Positions 52,868 through 63,465 of a stretch of 64,000 nucleotides of DNA are shown here, piece by piece. Made by a program: the position numbers and the translations under genes. The notes under the pieces are model-generated. The model did not search any database and was not told where the DNA came from. It saw only the letters and a program-made list of their open reading frames with translations. The stretch covers positions 3,472,001 through 3,536,000 of the forward strand of contig CM022371.1 in the NCBI GenBank assembly GCA_011800155.1. The letters run 5' to 3'. This DNA is from Flammulina velutipes (Eukaryota > Basidiomycota > Agaricomycetes > Agaricales > Physalacriaceae). The first letter of the stretch is position 1, and the number at the start of each line of letters is the position of its first letter.

Positions 52868-54813
52868 ATGCAGCTCACATCAGCATTACTACTTTTTTTA
52901 CCAATCGTCGCAGCGTTGCCTCTGGATTCCCAACATGTCGGTGGTAGGGAAACACTCACGGAGCGTGCTGATCTTCTACCCAGCCCCGACGACATCTGCA
53001 AGAAGCTCAATGAAGAATACGATCTCATTCACGATTTTGATGCACTCACCGATAGCGAGTACGTCTTGTGAAACGTATCTCCTTGGAGTGATGCTGACTC
53101 TATCATGTTCAGCGACGCCACAGCGAACGACATAGGAGGACTCTTCCCATGCTTCCACTTCAAGGGAATAGTCAACAGCGTACAAACACCATGGGCCAAG
53201 AATGCAATCAATATCCTACATAAATATCGGGACCGTAAGAAAGGCGACAAGAGAGAGAAACTGCTCGTGGGACAATACACACCCGAAGGGATGCCCGCCG
53301 ATCCATCCTTCGCGTTTGTCGATGAGACGTACTTCCGACCACCGGAAAAATATCTTGACGGTGACGACCGTTTATGGTTCGGGCTCGTGCGCCGCATAGA
53401 CTTTGCCGAGCCTATTGCGCGCCTCTTCCGGGGCGCCTTTGCAGAGCAGATTGGAATCACAGAGGGAGGAGGAAAGACTGGACTGGCGGATCGTAACGAC
53501 CAGACGTGGTTCGGACCCGACTTACCAGCTGCCAAAGTATATGAGGAGATCCTCAAACAAGACAGGCGTAATGGTCGTAAACTCAAGATAGTACTCACCG
53601 GATTTTGGAATAATGTCAGTCATCTTGCACCGTGGGTTAGCCGTTAGTCAATAGTCTTCTAGATCCATACCGTGTTGGCCAACAAAGAGATGAATAAACT
53701 GTTCCAAGAGAATGTCGACGAAGTGATCATCCAAGGCGGTAAATGGCCACGCTCTTCAACAACAGAAGGAACGACACGAAAAGGAAGAGCTCCATGGAAT
53801 TTCAGTGGCGGATCCAAAGAAAGAACCGATGCAGCGTATCTCGGCTTCAAGAACTGGCCCAAAGGTGTCAAGGCGACGTTTGTTAGTACTCAGATGGGTG
53901 TTGATTTTCAATCCATGGATGTGTTCGTCAAGGAGGCTCCAAAGTATAATCCTCTCAGAATGATGCTAGAGACCTATGAGAAGTAAGCCTTCTGGACCCT
54001 TCATATACATTCATGGATCTCACATAGATTAGCGTCGATGACCGTCTGAATAGAGGGAACAAGACTGATGATGGACCCGCGTTCGCTCTCCTCACGAAGA
54101 AAGGGAACGACATCACCAAGCTCGAGGTGATCCAACATGACACCAAACTCGAGCAGGATATCAAGAAACACGACAAGGATGGTGTATTTCCCCGCAAGCC
54201 CACCTTTGACCCCATCAACTTCATCTACCTGGCCTTCCGTGAGTTGTTATACAAGTAGTAGGTTTTGAGGAACTCACCATTATCAACAGCCGACGCGTTT
54301 AAGGAGATCAAGGGTACGATGGAGATCTTCGAGGACGGTCACTGTGCCTTCAAGGACGACCCCGAAGGTCCACACGCACGGCTCGAGTGGGAGGGTGGAG
54401 CAGCAGGTGCCCAGGACATGAGCGCAAAGATCCAGGGCATGCTCATCAAAAAAGCAAAAGAACTGGCGGCAGACGAGGAACACATGAGACCCAAACCAGA
54501 AGACGAGAAGGCCTTCAACGAGATCAAAAAAGAGGCATTGGATGTCCTCCATGACATTCAGAGATGGGTTATCGATAAACATGACCCCGAGAAAAAGGAT
54601 GGCGAGAAGACGGGAAAGTACAGTCACATCGAACTCCACAGCTTCAAAGAGCTAGGCACGCGTCTTGTGAGCGAAAAGTGGAATCGGTTCAATTTCCCGT
54701 ATATGACATGGAAGAAGGCGAATAGGCTGGTGGACGATGAAATCCATGATAATTATGAGGATGGGTCGCAAACGAAAACCGGAGAGAAAAGAAAGTCATC
54801 TTCGATATCGTAG
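52868..54813 (+). CDS. Secreted nucleoside-hydrolase-like protein, copy B
   Basis: Paralogue of the gene at 44210-46136, facing the other way. Signal peptide MQLTSALLLFLPIVAALP. The HDFDALTDSEYV segment matches the nucleoside-hydrolase Asp loop with Ser at the final Asp. All four introns have usable sites: about 53069-53113 (GTGAAA to GTTCAG), 53614-53663, 53985-54033 (acceptor GATTAG keeps frame) and 54251-54289. FDPINFIYLAF and GTMEIFEDGHCAFKDD mark the C-terminal half, followed by a Lys/Glu-rich helix and a basic Ser-rich tail (KRKSSSIS) that differs from copy A. Extracellular; substrate unknown, and the missing Asp and His argue against normal nucleosidase activity. Fold assignment is inference from motif order. 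Confidence 0.75.
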
Positions 54814-55707
54814 ATTCCTAATGATGATAAAAATGATACCACACGAGGAAGAGACCGACGAACGGTGCCAATGTCGAAAGATAAGTCAGACGAATCCGAA
54901 GAAAAATGCCGAGGGCGTCATGTATGTCCTTAAACTAAGAGAAAAGCCACGGAAGTATCACGGAGGAACAAGGCGTTACTCAACTCTGTAGAAACTGCGA
55001 CCAAGCGACCCCGTGAACCCACAGAGCTTCAAAACGAAACCCTGTGGCGAAGCCGCAGTGGTACGTTCATCTTCCACCGACGTAACAGGCTACTGTTTGG
55101 CATAGAACAGGAGCCTTGACTTGGTCTGTGGGATGGAGATGGGAAATCACTCGGGATCAGATAGGCGCTGGAATAGAAAGGATCATTGTAGAACAAGTGA
55201 GATGGGAGCAAAGAAAAGAAATGGAAAAATTCAACTGATAGAGATGACACATCCTTTCCCACGGTCTTTGAATACTTAGCCCGAACCGTAGTGGCGTCTT
55301 GCCGAGAGTCTCTCAAGCGAGTATCAGCTCGGACTAGTTCAGAACGCAAAGAAATATGATATACAGACTAATGCGCTTCTTTGAGGCGCGTCGGGTTGCG
55401 TATTTATGCAACCCGGAATGCCGGAGTACTTTTTTCCAGGCAAGTTTTTCTCACCGTGCGGCGTGGACAAGCTCGCTCTTTCTATAGATACTTCAGCGCG
55501 CAAAATAGCGGTAGCTATCGCGGCTCCTCTCTCTAAACAGAGTTGAACGACATGATTGACAAATCTTGGACCATGTCACGCGATACGGCGCCAGGAAAAT
55601 GAAATCCATCAATGACGCGGGCCCTGTTCATCTTTCCCTCTTACGTCGATTACTAGTACGAGTAATCAGTCCTTGTTCTCGTTGACGGAGACTGGAACGC
55701 AAGACGA
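54814..55707. other. Intergenic, no gene recognised
   Basis: About 890 bp between copy B and the transporter gene. Short frames without motifs; includes the transporter promoter. Confidence 0.5.
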
Positions 55708-57477
55708 ATGGCCTCACATTCGTATATTCCGCTCAACACGAATACCGAAGTGCCGAAAACAGGTCTACGCGCGCGATGCTCCTCAATCCTCTCTTTTGTC
55801 CAAAACTTTCTCTCCAATAATGCCGGAATACTCCTGGTCACCGCGTCTCAGCTCTTTCTGGCGCTCGTCAATGTCGCTGTGAAGACTCTGAATGGTATAG
55901 ATCCCCCCGTGGATACACTGCAGGTATTTGCATTACATTGTGACTCGCTTGTTTACTGGCTAACCACCCTGTAGTTGATCCTAGTCCGAATGGTAACCTC
56001 TACTCCATCCTTCGAGTCTTTCCGTTATCCTCATATCATCTATTCCTGCTAGGCTATCACCTATGTCTGCAGTATGGCCTACATGTGAGATAAGGCACGC
56101 ATTCCCTGCACACCCTCTGACATGCATTGCCGATAGGCTCCTGCGCGGTGTGGAGGATCCATGGTTAGGGCCGAAAGGCGTACGACTCCTGCTGTGGTTT
56201 AGAGGCTTCTGCGGGTACGTGAACAGTATACCATGAATATCAGACGCGCTCACACATCCAAGATTTTTCGGTCTTTTCGGTGTCTACTTCTCCCTCAAGT
56301 ATCTGTCCCTATCCGACGCGACTGTATTGACATTCCTTGCCCCTTTCTTCACCGGGATTACGGCTGCGATCTTCTTGAAGGAGCCGTATAGCTATAAACA
56401 AACCCTCGCTGGTCGTACGTCTTGTATCCTCATTCTTCATGAGTCCTGTGATCTGACGGGCAACTGCAGTGAGCAGTCTTTTTGGCGTGATGCTTATCGC
56501 CAGGCCAGCTTTTATCTTTGGAGAGCTCGCTAAAGAAACGGACCTCAACGTGGGTGATGTTGTCCTATCGCCTGGGGAGGGCGTCGAAGTCACTCCGGAG
56601 CAGCGGTTAATGGCTGTTGGGTGCGTTTACGCAACGTACTCGTTCTCCACGTTTTGACGTTATGCCTTTCAGAGTCGCGTTGATAGGCGTCCTAGGTGCA
56701 ACCGGTGCTTGTGAGTGAAGAAAACCTCTCAGGATTCCGTTCCCTAACCGATTTTTAGATACCACTGTGCGAGCGATTGGTACTCGAGCCCATGCTCTAC
56801 ATTCTCTTGCATCGTTCTCAGCACAAAGTGTCTTCGTTGCCTCCATAGGGTGAGTTCTGTAGTCCAAACCATACTGACGGCTCCACTGATACATCTATAG
56901 GATGATAATAAAACGAGTACCCTTCGTTTGGCCCACCAAGATAGTCTGGGGGCTCTTATTAGCGGAGATTGGGATATTTGGTTTCTGCGCTCAGGTAAAG
57001 TATCCAGAACCATCCTCCTAGAAAATCAGGCTAACTCCGTCGCAGGTTCTGCTAACGACAGGTCTTCAGCGTGAAAGCGCTGGAAGAGGTGTCATGGCAA
57101 TCTATACCCAAATCATATTCGCCACATTGTTCGAACGAATATTCTTCCATACAGCGCCTTCGTCTCTTTCAGTTGTGGGCACGTTGATAATCATCGCTTC
57201 AGCCCTCTACGTTGCCGTGCGTCTTCCCCCTTTACATCTCATTTTGAAGATGGTCCTAACCCCGAGCTAGTTCATGAAAAGGCCGAACGCGCCTGTGCGG
57301 GAAGAGGATATCTCCTTGGAGGAGGGTTTACTCCACGCGCAGGTCGCGAAGGCGAACACGGATAGACGGGGAAGTTATGATGGAGATTTTAAGTTGGAGA
57401 GTGATGATTTGTCTGACGACGACGACGAGGAAGGTGGGGGACCGTCTACTCCTACTAGTCCGTCTGATCTGCGGTGA
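55708..57477 (+). CDS. EamA/DMT-superfamily transporter (SLC35G-like)
   Basis: Integral membrane protein of about ten helices from the drug/metabolite transporter superfamily. Start MASHSYIPLNTNTEVPK, then helix 1 AGILLVTASQLFLALVNV. Conserved pieces: GPKGVRLLLWFRGF, YLSLSDATVLTFLAPFFTG then FLKEPYSYKQTLAG, LFGVMLIARPAFIFGELA in the first EamA repeat, and IKRVPFVWPTKIVWGLLL through VLLTTGLQRESAGRG and YTQIIFATLFERIFF in the second. The C-terminus is cytosolic and acidic (DDLSDDDDEEGGG). At least eight short introns, all in frame. Substrate unknown. Confidence 0.88.
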
Positions 57478-57814
57478 CGATGATGCATAGACTTAGATGT
57501 GCTACGGATAGAGATGGAATACATGAATTTCTTGATGAAATGCCGCTATCGATATGGCTTTGAGTTACTGTAGCTCTCTTCTCCCAGCTCCCAGCATTTA
57601 CTTCTCTCTCTTCTATTTAGTCAGCTTCCAAGCTGTATCAGGATTTCATAGTCATACTAATGCATTCTATTCCAGATACAAAGCAAGAGTGTTTGGGAAA
57701 GCAAGACATTACTCTATAGGTGTATGTACAGTAAACAAAGCGGGGATATATCATTACGCAAGTGCCTCGTCCATGTATATAGAAGAAAGCAAGGCGAAAA
57801 AGCAAACAACCAGA
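57478..57814. other. 3' regions of convergent genes
   Basis: About 340 bp of AT-rich sequence between the transporter and phosphatase stop codons. No coding signal. Confidence 0.5.
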
Positions 57815-59243
57815 TTATGCCATCACCTTCACCTCTATGCTCTTCGACCGTGATCGCGCAGCGACATTGGTCAAAGTTTTCCCAAACGCACTGATATCCA
57901 CGCCAGTCTCGCTGAGAACAGACGCGCTGATGCTGTTGATGAGGCTGGACGCGGCGGCGAGTCCAGTCCATGCCTGCACGAGGGGATGGTCAGCCGTGGG
58001 CTCATACCCGCAAGACTCGAACAGCTCCAAGTGTTTCTTGACGTTGGCTGTAGCCTCGAAGAGCGGAAGCTCCTTTTCGATTAGAGCACAGACTTCGCGG
58101 ACGGAGAGGTTGGAGGAGGCCATGACTGGGATATGCGTTAGGGCACGGAGAGGTAGATAGAGTGGGGGGCACTAACGGTATGAGGCAACCACGATGCAAG
58201 CTCTGGTCTCTCGTGTTGAATGAACGAGGACCATCCCTCCGGAAGACACAGCATTTTTTATGAATGTGCAGCACTCGGGGAGAGCCAAGAGAAGCTCGGA
58301 TTGGGTGATACCAGGTAGACTGATACGACAGTGTTTGATGTTGCTTGGGAGCTGAGGGACTTTGGATGGCACAACTGAAAGCAAGTGGGTGATACCTAGC
58401 TCGATAAGGAGAGCCTCTGCCTGCCTCGGCTCTTCGGGAAATTCGCTGTGAGAAGAGGAAGACTCGGTCAGCGTTTTTCACCGACTAGCAAGGCGATTCG
58501 CGTAACCTGCTGAGATATAATTGCTCGGGGACAATTAGAGTGGTGTCTATCATCTGATTGAGGAAGTTTGTGACGTGCTGCTCCTGACGGCGCTTCCACA
58601 ATGTATATGTGGAGTGCTGGGGGTGAGGGTTGTGGTCACAGGCAGCGAAGATGTCAAGCTGTTTGATGAACCCGTAGTTAGGACGTACGCAAGCTCGAAC
58701 TATAGGAGGGTGAGAGGGCGGCCTTCATTAAAGGACGTCCACTCACCATTCCGAATGAACATGATGGCAGCAGTAGGTGTCATTCCTCTGACTTTCATTA
58801 CTGAAAGAATTATGTGAGCGGGGGTGGAAGAGGGATATGGAGAACGTACGATACGCAGCGACGACAGTAGCACTACGTGATATGCCCATTACGCAGTGAA
58901 CAAGAACGCGACCGCCCTGGGCAAGCGCAGAATCAATGAACTCGCAAGCGCTTGGTAGGCGTATCAAGAGGTCCGCGTACTCGGAATCGTCCACGGCAAT
59001 AGACAAATGGTGGTCTCCCGTAGAAGGATGCTCTGGACAGACGGAAATAGTGTGGGTAATGCCATGTTTGCTCAACAGGGCCGGGGAGAGTGCCGCTGAC
59101 AAGCTACGCGAAAGTGTGAGCAGGCAAAGGATGGAAACCATTGATGCAACGTACTTTCCGATATATAACTGCTCTGGAATGATTTCGTCAATGCTAGCTT
59201 GAAGTCTTGGGTACGCTGGGTGGACAGAAGTTGTTACGGTCAT
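57815..59243 (-). CDS. Tandem dual-specificity phosphatase, second domain catalytically dead
   Basis: Two DSP domains in one protein, start MTVTTSVHPAYPRLQASIDE. Domain 1 has IIPEQLYIG, then GITHTISVCPEHPS and the intact active loop RVLVHCVMGISRSATVV (HCx5R). Domain 2 begins TTLIVPEQLYLS, continues ELGITHLLSVVPSKVPQ, and has VLVHSTRETRACIVVASY at the active-site position: the nucleophilic Cys is Ser while the Arg is kept. The final exon (LMASSNLSVREVCALIEKEL to KSIEVKVMA) joins after a short intron and completes domain 2. About six introns. Domain 1 should dephosphorylate phospho-Tyr/Ser/Thr; domain 2 may bind phosphoproteins or regulate. Roles inferred. Confidence 0.85.
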
Positions 59244-59557
59244 GATGGTGAAAGCCAAGTGTTGCAAAAGTGGCGCTTTCGGCAAGCCAACGGCAATGAT
59301 GAAATTGAGCACACGGTCCGATCGTACCGGGCATCGCCTGATGTCACAGTGTGGCGTCTACTCTATTTCTCCAGATATATTTCTCGAATATTTATGTTAT
59401 AAATGACAGACGAGGTATCTTCTAAATATGAGGGGCGTGACGCCACAGAATAAACAACCAATGTCATATTTCCAATTTCCGACATAGCGACATAAATAAT
59501 TCGAAATGAAACTACGCACGTTCCTCACGACCATCATGCACCCTCCCAGTCTGTTCC

Positions 59558-61152
59558 ATGAATAGCACGATGAATCCGGTGGATCCTTCTTTTGAAGGCA
59601 TTTATAAAGCTGGCCCGCGCGGTGGATGTTCGAAAACTTCTTGTCGACGACGTGCAATGTGGGCCATCGGTTTCATAGCGCTCTCAGCCTCTTTGAGCTA
59701 CGCGCTCACAGCGAGGACACAGGCTGTAACAGCATTTGCACCGCACGACAATGCAGTTCTCAACTGGGCGCAATACTCGCCGTTCTCCTCGCTGCAAGAC
59801 TATTCCGTTCCCGGTAATTGTCGAGTGACCCAGGTGCGTGGTAGTCAGCAGTCGTAACTTCTCAAGACTGACATCCACATAGGTCAACCTTGTATGTGTT
59901 CAGTCCGTTAGCCCCTTGGCGTATCTCAACGATGACCTCTAGATCGAGCGCCATGGGGCACGATATCCGACGGACGGCGCGACGAAGCGCATCCGCGCCG
60001 CCTTGGACAAGATATTGGCCGTGGAGGAATACGGGGATGTCAGGCTGCAGTTCTTGTCCAACTACACCTACGACTTGGGCATTGCAGACCTACTCCCTTT
60101 CGGTGCAGCTCAGTACGTCCCAGCGTGTTGTTTTCACCCATTTTTCTCATCGTCATGCAGAGCCCAACAATCCGGTCAAACGCAGTTCTTGCGCTACAGC
60201 CACCTCATCGACGACGACCACATTCCATTCGTTCGTGCGTCTGGCTCGGATCGGGTTATCGACACTGCTCTCAACTGGACCGCCGGTTTTTCTGCTGCGA
60301 GCCACCATCGATATAACCCTCCCCTTGCGCTCATCCTGTCAGAAGAGGTGTGTATCCATTATTTTCTTGTCACCATCCCTACTCACAGACTCCAAGCTGA
60401 ACGATACCCTTGATGACAACATGTGTCCCAGTGCTGGCAATTCAGACGAACAGACCGACCTCTGGCTCTCAGTGTATGCGCCCCCAATAACAGCACGTCT
60501 TAACTCCGCAGCGCCAGGCGCCAATCTTTCGGATGCCGACATCTACAGCCTGCTCTCCCTCTGCCCATTCGACACCGCTGCCAAACAATCCCGTAGCCCT
60601 TTCTGCGACGTGTTCGATTCAGCCGACTTTGTCGGCTTCGAGTACTCCGGGGACCTCGACAAGTATTATGGGACGGGATATGGGCAGGCGTTAGGTCCAG
60701 TGCAGGGCGTGGGCTACCTCAACGAGTTGATCGCCCGACTCACGGGACAACCTGTGGAGGATGAGACGCAGACGAACAGGACGTTGGATGCGTCCGAGGA
60801 GACGTTCCCGCTGAATCGCACTCTCTATGCGGATTTCTCACACGATAACCAGATGATCGCCATCTACGCTGCCATGGGGCTCTTCGCGCAGTCCTCGCCG
60901 CTGGACCCGTCGTCTCCGGATTCCACGAGGAGCTGGCGGGCGGATCGGCTGGTCCCGTTTTCGGCTAGGATGGTTACGGAGAAGTTGGTCTGTGAAGAGG
61001 AGGAGTATGTGAGGGTGTTGGTTGGTGATGAGGTGCAGCCGTTGGACTTCTGTGGGGAGGGGAATGGGTTGTGTACGCTGGATGCTTTCGTCGAGAGCCA
61101 GGCGTACGCTAGGCATAATGGGGAAGGCGACTTTGAGAAGTGCTTCCAGTAA
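59558..61152 (+). CDS. Histidine acid phosphatase, phytase type, with N-terminal membrane anchor
   Basis: Releases phosphate from phytate or other phosphomonoesters outside the cell. Start MNSTMNPVDPSFEGIYK; a basic RRR and the hydrophobic MWAIGFIALSASLSYAL look like a type II anchor rather than a clear cleaved signal. The catalytic RHGARYPTDGA has the nucleophilic His, RASGSDRVIDTALNW adds the second Arg, and FSHDNQM gives the proton donor Asp. Several Cys and N-x-S/T sites (FLSNYTYD, TNRTL, LNRTLY) fit an extracellular glycoprotein. A 9-nt micro-exon (59883-59891, encoding VNL) lies between CRVTQ and IERHGARYP. Further introns near 60112-60160 and 60348-60390. Intact, about 445 residues. 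Confidence 0.9.
59883..59891 (+). other. 9-nt micro-exon of the phytase gene
   Basis: GTCAACCTT is bounded by an AG (acceptor CACATAG) and a GT (donor GTATGTG), with introns of 49 nt (59834-59882) and 51 nt (59892-59942). Only its inclusion restores the family sequence CRVTQ-VNL-IERHGARYP. Confidence 0.8.
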
Positions 61153-61553
61153 TTGGTTAGCTGGTCAATAACAACGACCACGCAACCCTCTCTGTGTGTC
61201 TTCAACCTCCATATGCAGGGACGTGGCCCGCGCTCTAGAGATATCTGGTATGTCTTCGATGACTCTTGAGCGCTTTTTTGATAGACAGCGGTGTTCAATA
61301 TTATCGAATATTATCTTTATCATTCGTTTCCTTCCAGATCTCGTTTCTGGTGCACACTACTGGCAGCAGATTCTATACTAGGAAGAGTCACTATCTGGAT
61401 TCTGGATACTGAAGACGTCTGGCCCAATGTTCTGATTCTTGACGTTGACCACCTTTACTTTCCCATGGGCTTGAGAACGCGTACACGCATTCCAGGCCAA
61501 CGGCATTGGTGCTACCTACATTAAAATTCGTCATGAACTGACATCTCACTCCC
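61153..61553. other. Intergenic
   Basis: About 400 bp after the phytase stop codon; no gene seen. Confidence 0.5.
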
Positions 61554-61736
61554 GTGTCGCTCTTCGTCGAGTTTCCCAACGAACTGCTTACCCCTGTCAT
61601 TTCTTTCCTCGCTGACGACCGAGCGTCATTGAAGAATCTATTCATTGTCTGCATGAGCTGGCTTCCCTCATCGAGGCGCCATCTCTTCTGCTCCGTCAAA
61701 CTATTCCACTCTCGAAACACGCTTCGGGGGCATTGA
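61554..61736 (+). pseudogene. Truncated F-box gene fragment
   Basis: The frame reads VEFPNELLTPVISFLADDRA then LKNLFIVCMSWLPSSRRHLF, a typical F-box N-terminus (ELL..I..FL plus SW..SRRHLF). It stops after 60 codons without the long leucine-rich part. A separate frame begins right behind it. It looks like the remnant of one F-box gene. Confidence 0.55.
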
Positions 61737-61977
61737 GTGTTCGTCCATCTCTCAGACTTAAATCTAGCACGCAAAATACCATCGCACCATTCATCCGTAA
61801 CGCTACGGTCGACGTTTTGGGTCCTTTCCTGTACGACCTCTTCGATGCTTTGGCTCGGGCGGGTGTATCTCTTACCCGTCTGGAAACGTTCGTAAGCTGT
61901 GAAAATCGCGAGGCCGATTTTGACGCTCTCGGGCGCCCAACAATAAAACCTACGAGAACTAAAGGTGACATATCCCA

Positions 61978-63465
61978 CTTGAGATCCTTCAAGAGATCTT
62001 TTTTGAAGCCTGTAATCACCAATATTTCAGGTGTATCGTCGAAGCTCCTCCTTTACAGCACACCCTATCTGCTGTTTCTCGCAGATGGAGGCTCACCGTT
62101 TCGTCGTTCACCATGCTTTGGTCAAACATAGCCATCATGGACTACCACAATCCCGAACGTATCGTCTTGCCATCTCCGACTCCCTTTTCGGCTGCCTATT
62201 TCACGTCCTTTGCCGCTGCGATCCGGTGCGCCGGGAACGCCCCGTTGACATGCTATATACGCCTCAACGAAAAGATGAATGCGACTACGATAGCGCTCCT
62301 CAGCATGCTCGTCTCAACGTCTAATCGATGGGTCTCTCTCGATTTACTTACAAGGGACGAAGATCACGTGGCCCATTGTCTTCCTACCGCTCTATAGAAA
62401 CCTCCCTCGTCTCAAATCACTCAACTTCAACATGCAAAACGGAGATGTAGAGACGCTCCGCCACATATTCTCCATCGCACCTAATCTCGTCTATGTCGAC
62501 TTTAGACTACACGCCACACACTTCATCCTTCCATGGGCGCAGCTCCGGATAATGAAATTCTCCCCGGACGGTGGTTTCCAGCCTTTAACATATCTTCAAA
62601 ATCTCCAACAGTCATCGAAACTCGAGCGCTTTGATTATTGTGAATCTATGGAGATTGTCCGCCCACACGACTACCCCATCCTCACTCTCCCTTCTGTCAA
62701 AGTCGCATACATCGTCGGGTCGAAGTGTCTCTCTTCACACGCATTGCCATCCCTCGAGACGGCAACCATAGAAGCTGAGGACCTTGATGCCTTCCAAAAA
62801 ATGGTATCAAACTCAAGGTGCCACATTCACGACCTTCCTTTCGCTTTTTTCACGAGTCAATAATGGCCAAATTGGAGAGGTACATCGTCCCAGCACTCAA
62901 ATGTCTTGCAATCAGATGTGACTTGCATCGTTCTCGCATTGATCCATCTCCTGGATTAGAGACAATCGTGACGATGTTGCAGAAACATTTCCTTGACCTG
63001 GAGGGACTCGTCATCAAAATACCTTGTTTTAGGGCTCGGGAGGATGATGGGAGCCTCGTCAATATCCTGGACGCGCTGTGGGGACTCGTAAGTAAGAGAA
63101 GGCGTTTGAAGCACATCACACTAGAGTTTCGGGTGCGAAAAACATGTCCGGATATGGGGTCAAGATGAACTGGATCGACTTGAATCGTACCAGAAGCTAA
63201 AGCAAGCGCAAGCGGCGAAAGCACCTTGCGTTGACCTGGCGATTTTCTGTGAGTTGCTGAGGATAGCTGATCGTTCTTAACCCGCACTAACATTCGTCTC
63301 TGCGTAGATGAGGTACTGGACCAAAGAATCCATTTGATGTACCCAACACCCGATATCATACATATACTTGAACATGCGATAAAACGCGTATTATTTTCCC
63401 CATTTCTTCTTCAGACGAACTTATTGACTTCTATCGTAGGTATCCGTCACGTTTGTTCACGCTAG
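61978..63465 (+). pseudogene. F-box/leucine-rich repeat gene with frameshifts
   Basis: The F-box reads LEILQEIFFEACNHQ and HTLSAVSRRWRLTVSSFTML then WSNIAIMDYHN, followed by leucine-rich segments (NLPRLKSLNFNMQNGD, LPSVKVAYIVGSKCL, LERYIVPALKCLAIR). The coding signal changes frame near 62355 (SLDLLTRDED to ITWPIVFLPLYRNL) and again near 63130 (HITLEFRV to CEKHVRIWGQDELDRL), with no room for introns at either place. A likely true intron lies at about 62803-62857, and another near 63250-63308. The last exon ends at a TAG near 63465. Two frameshifts make a functional product unlikely, unless they are sequencing errors. An upstream frame at 61733-61940 may be part of its N-terminus. Confidence 0.55.
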
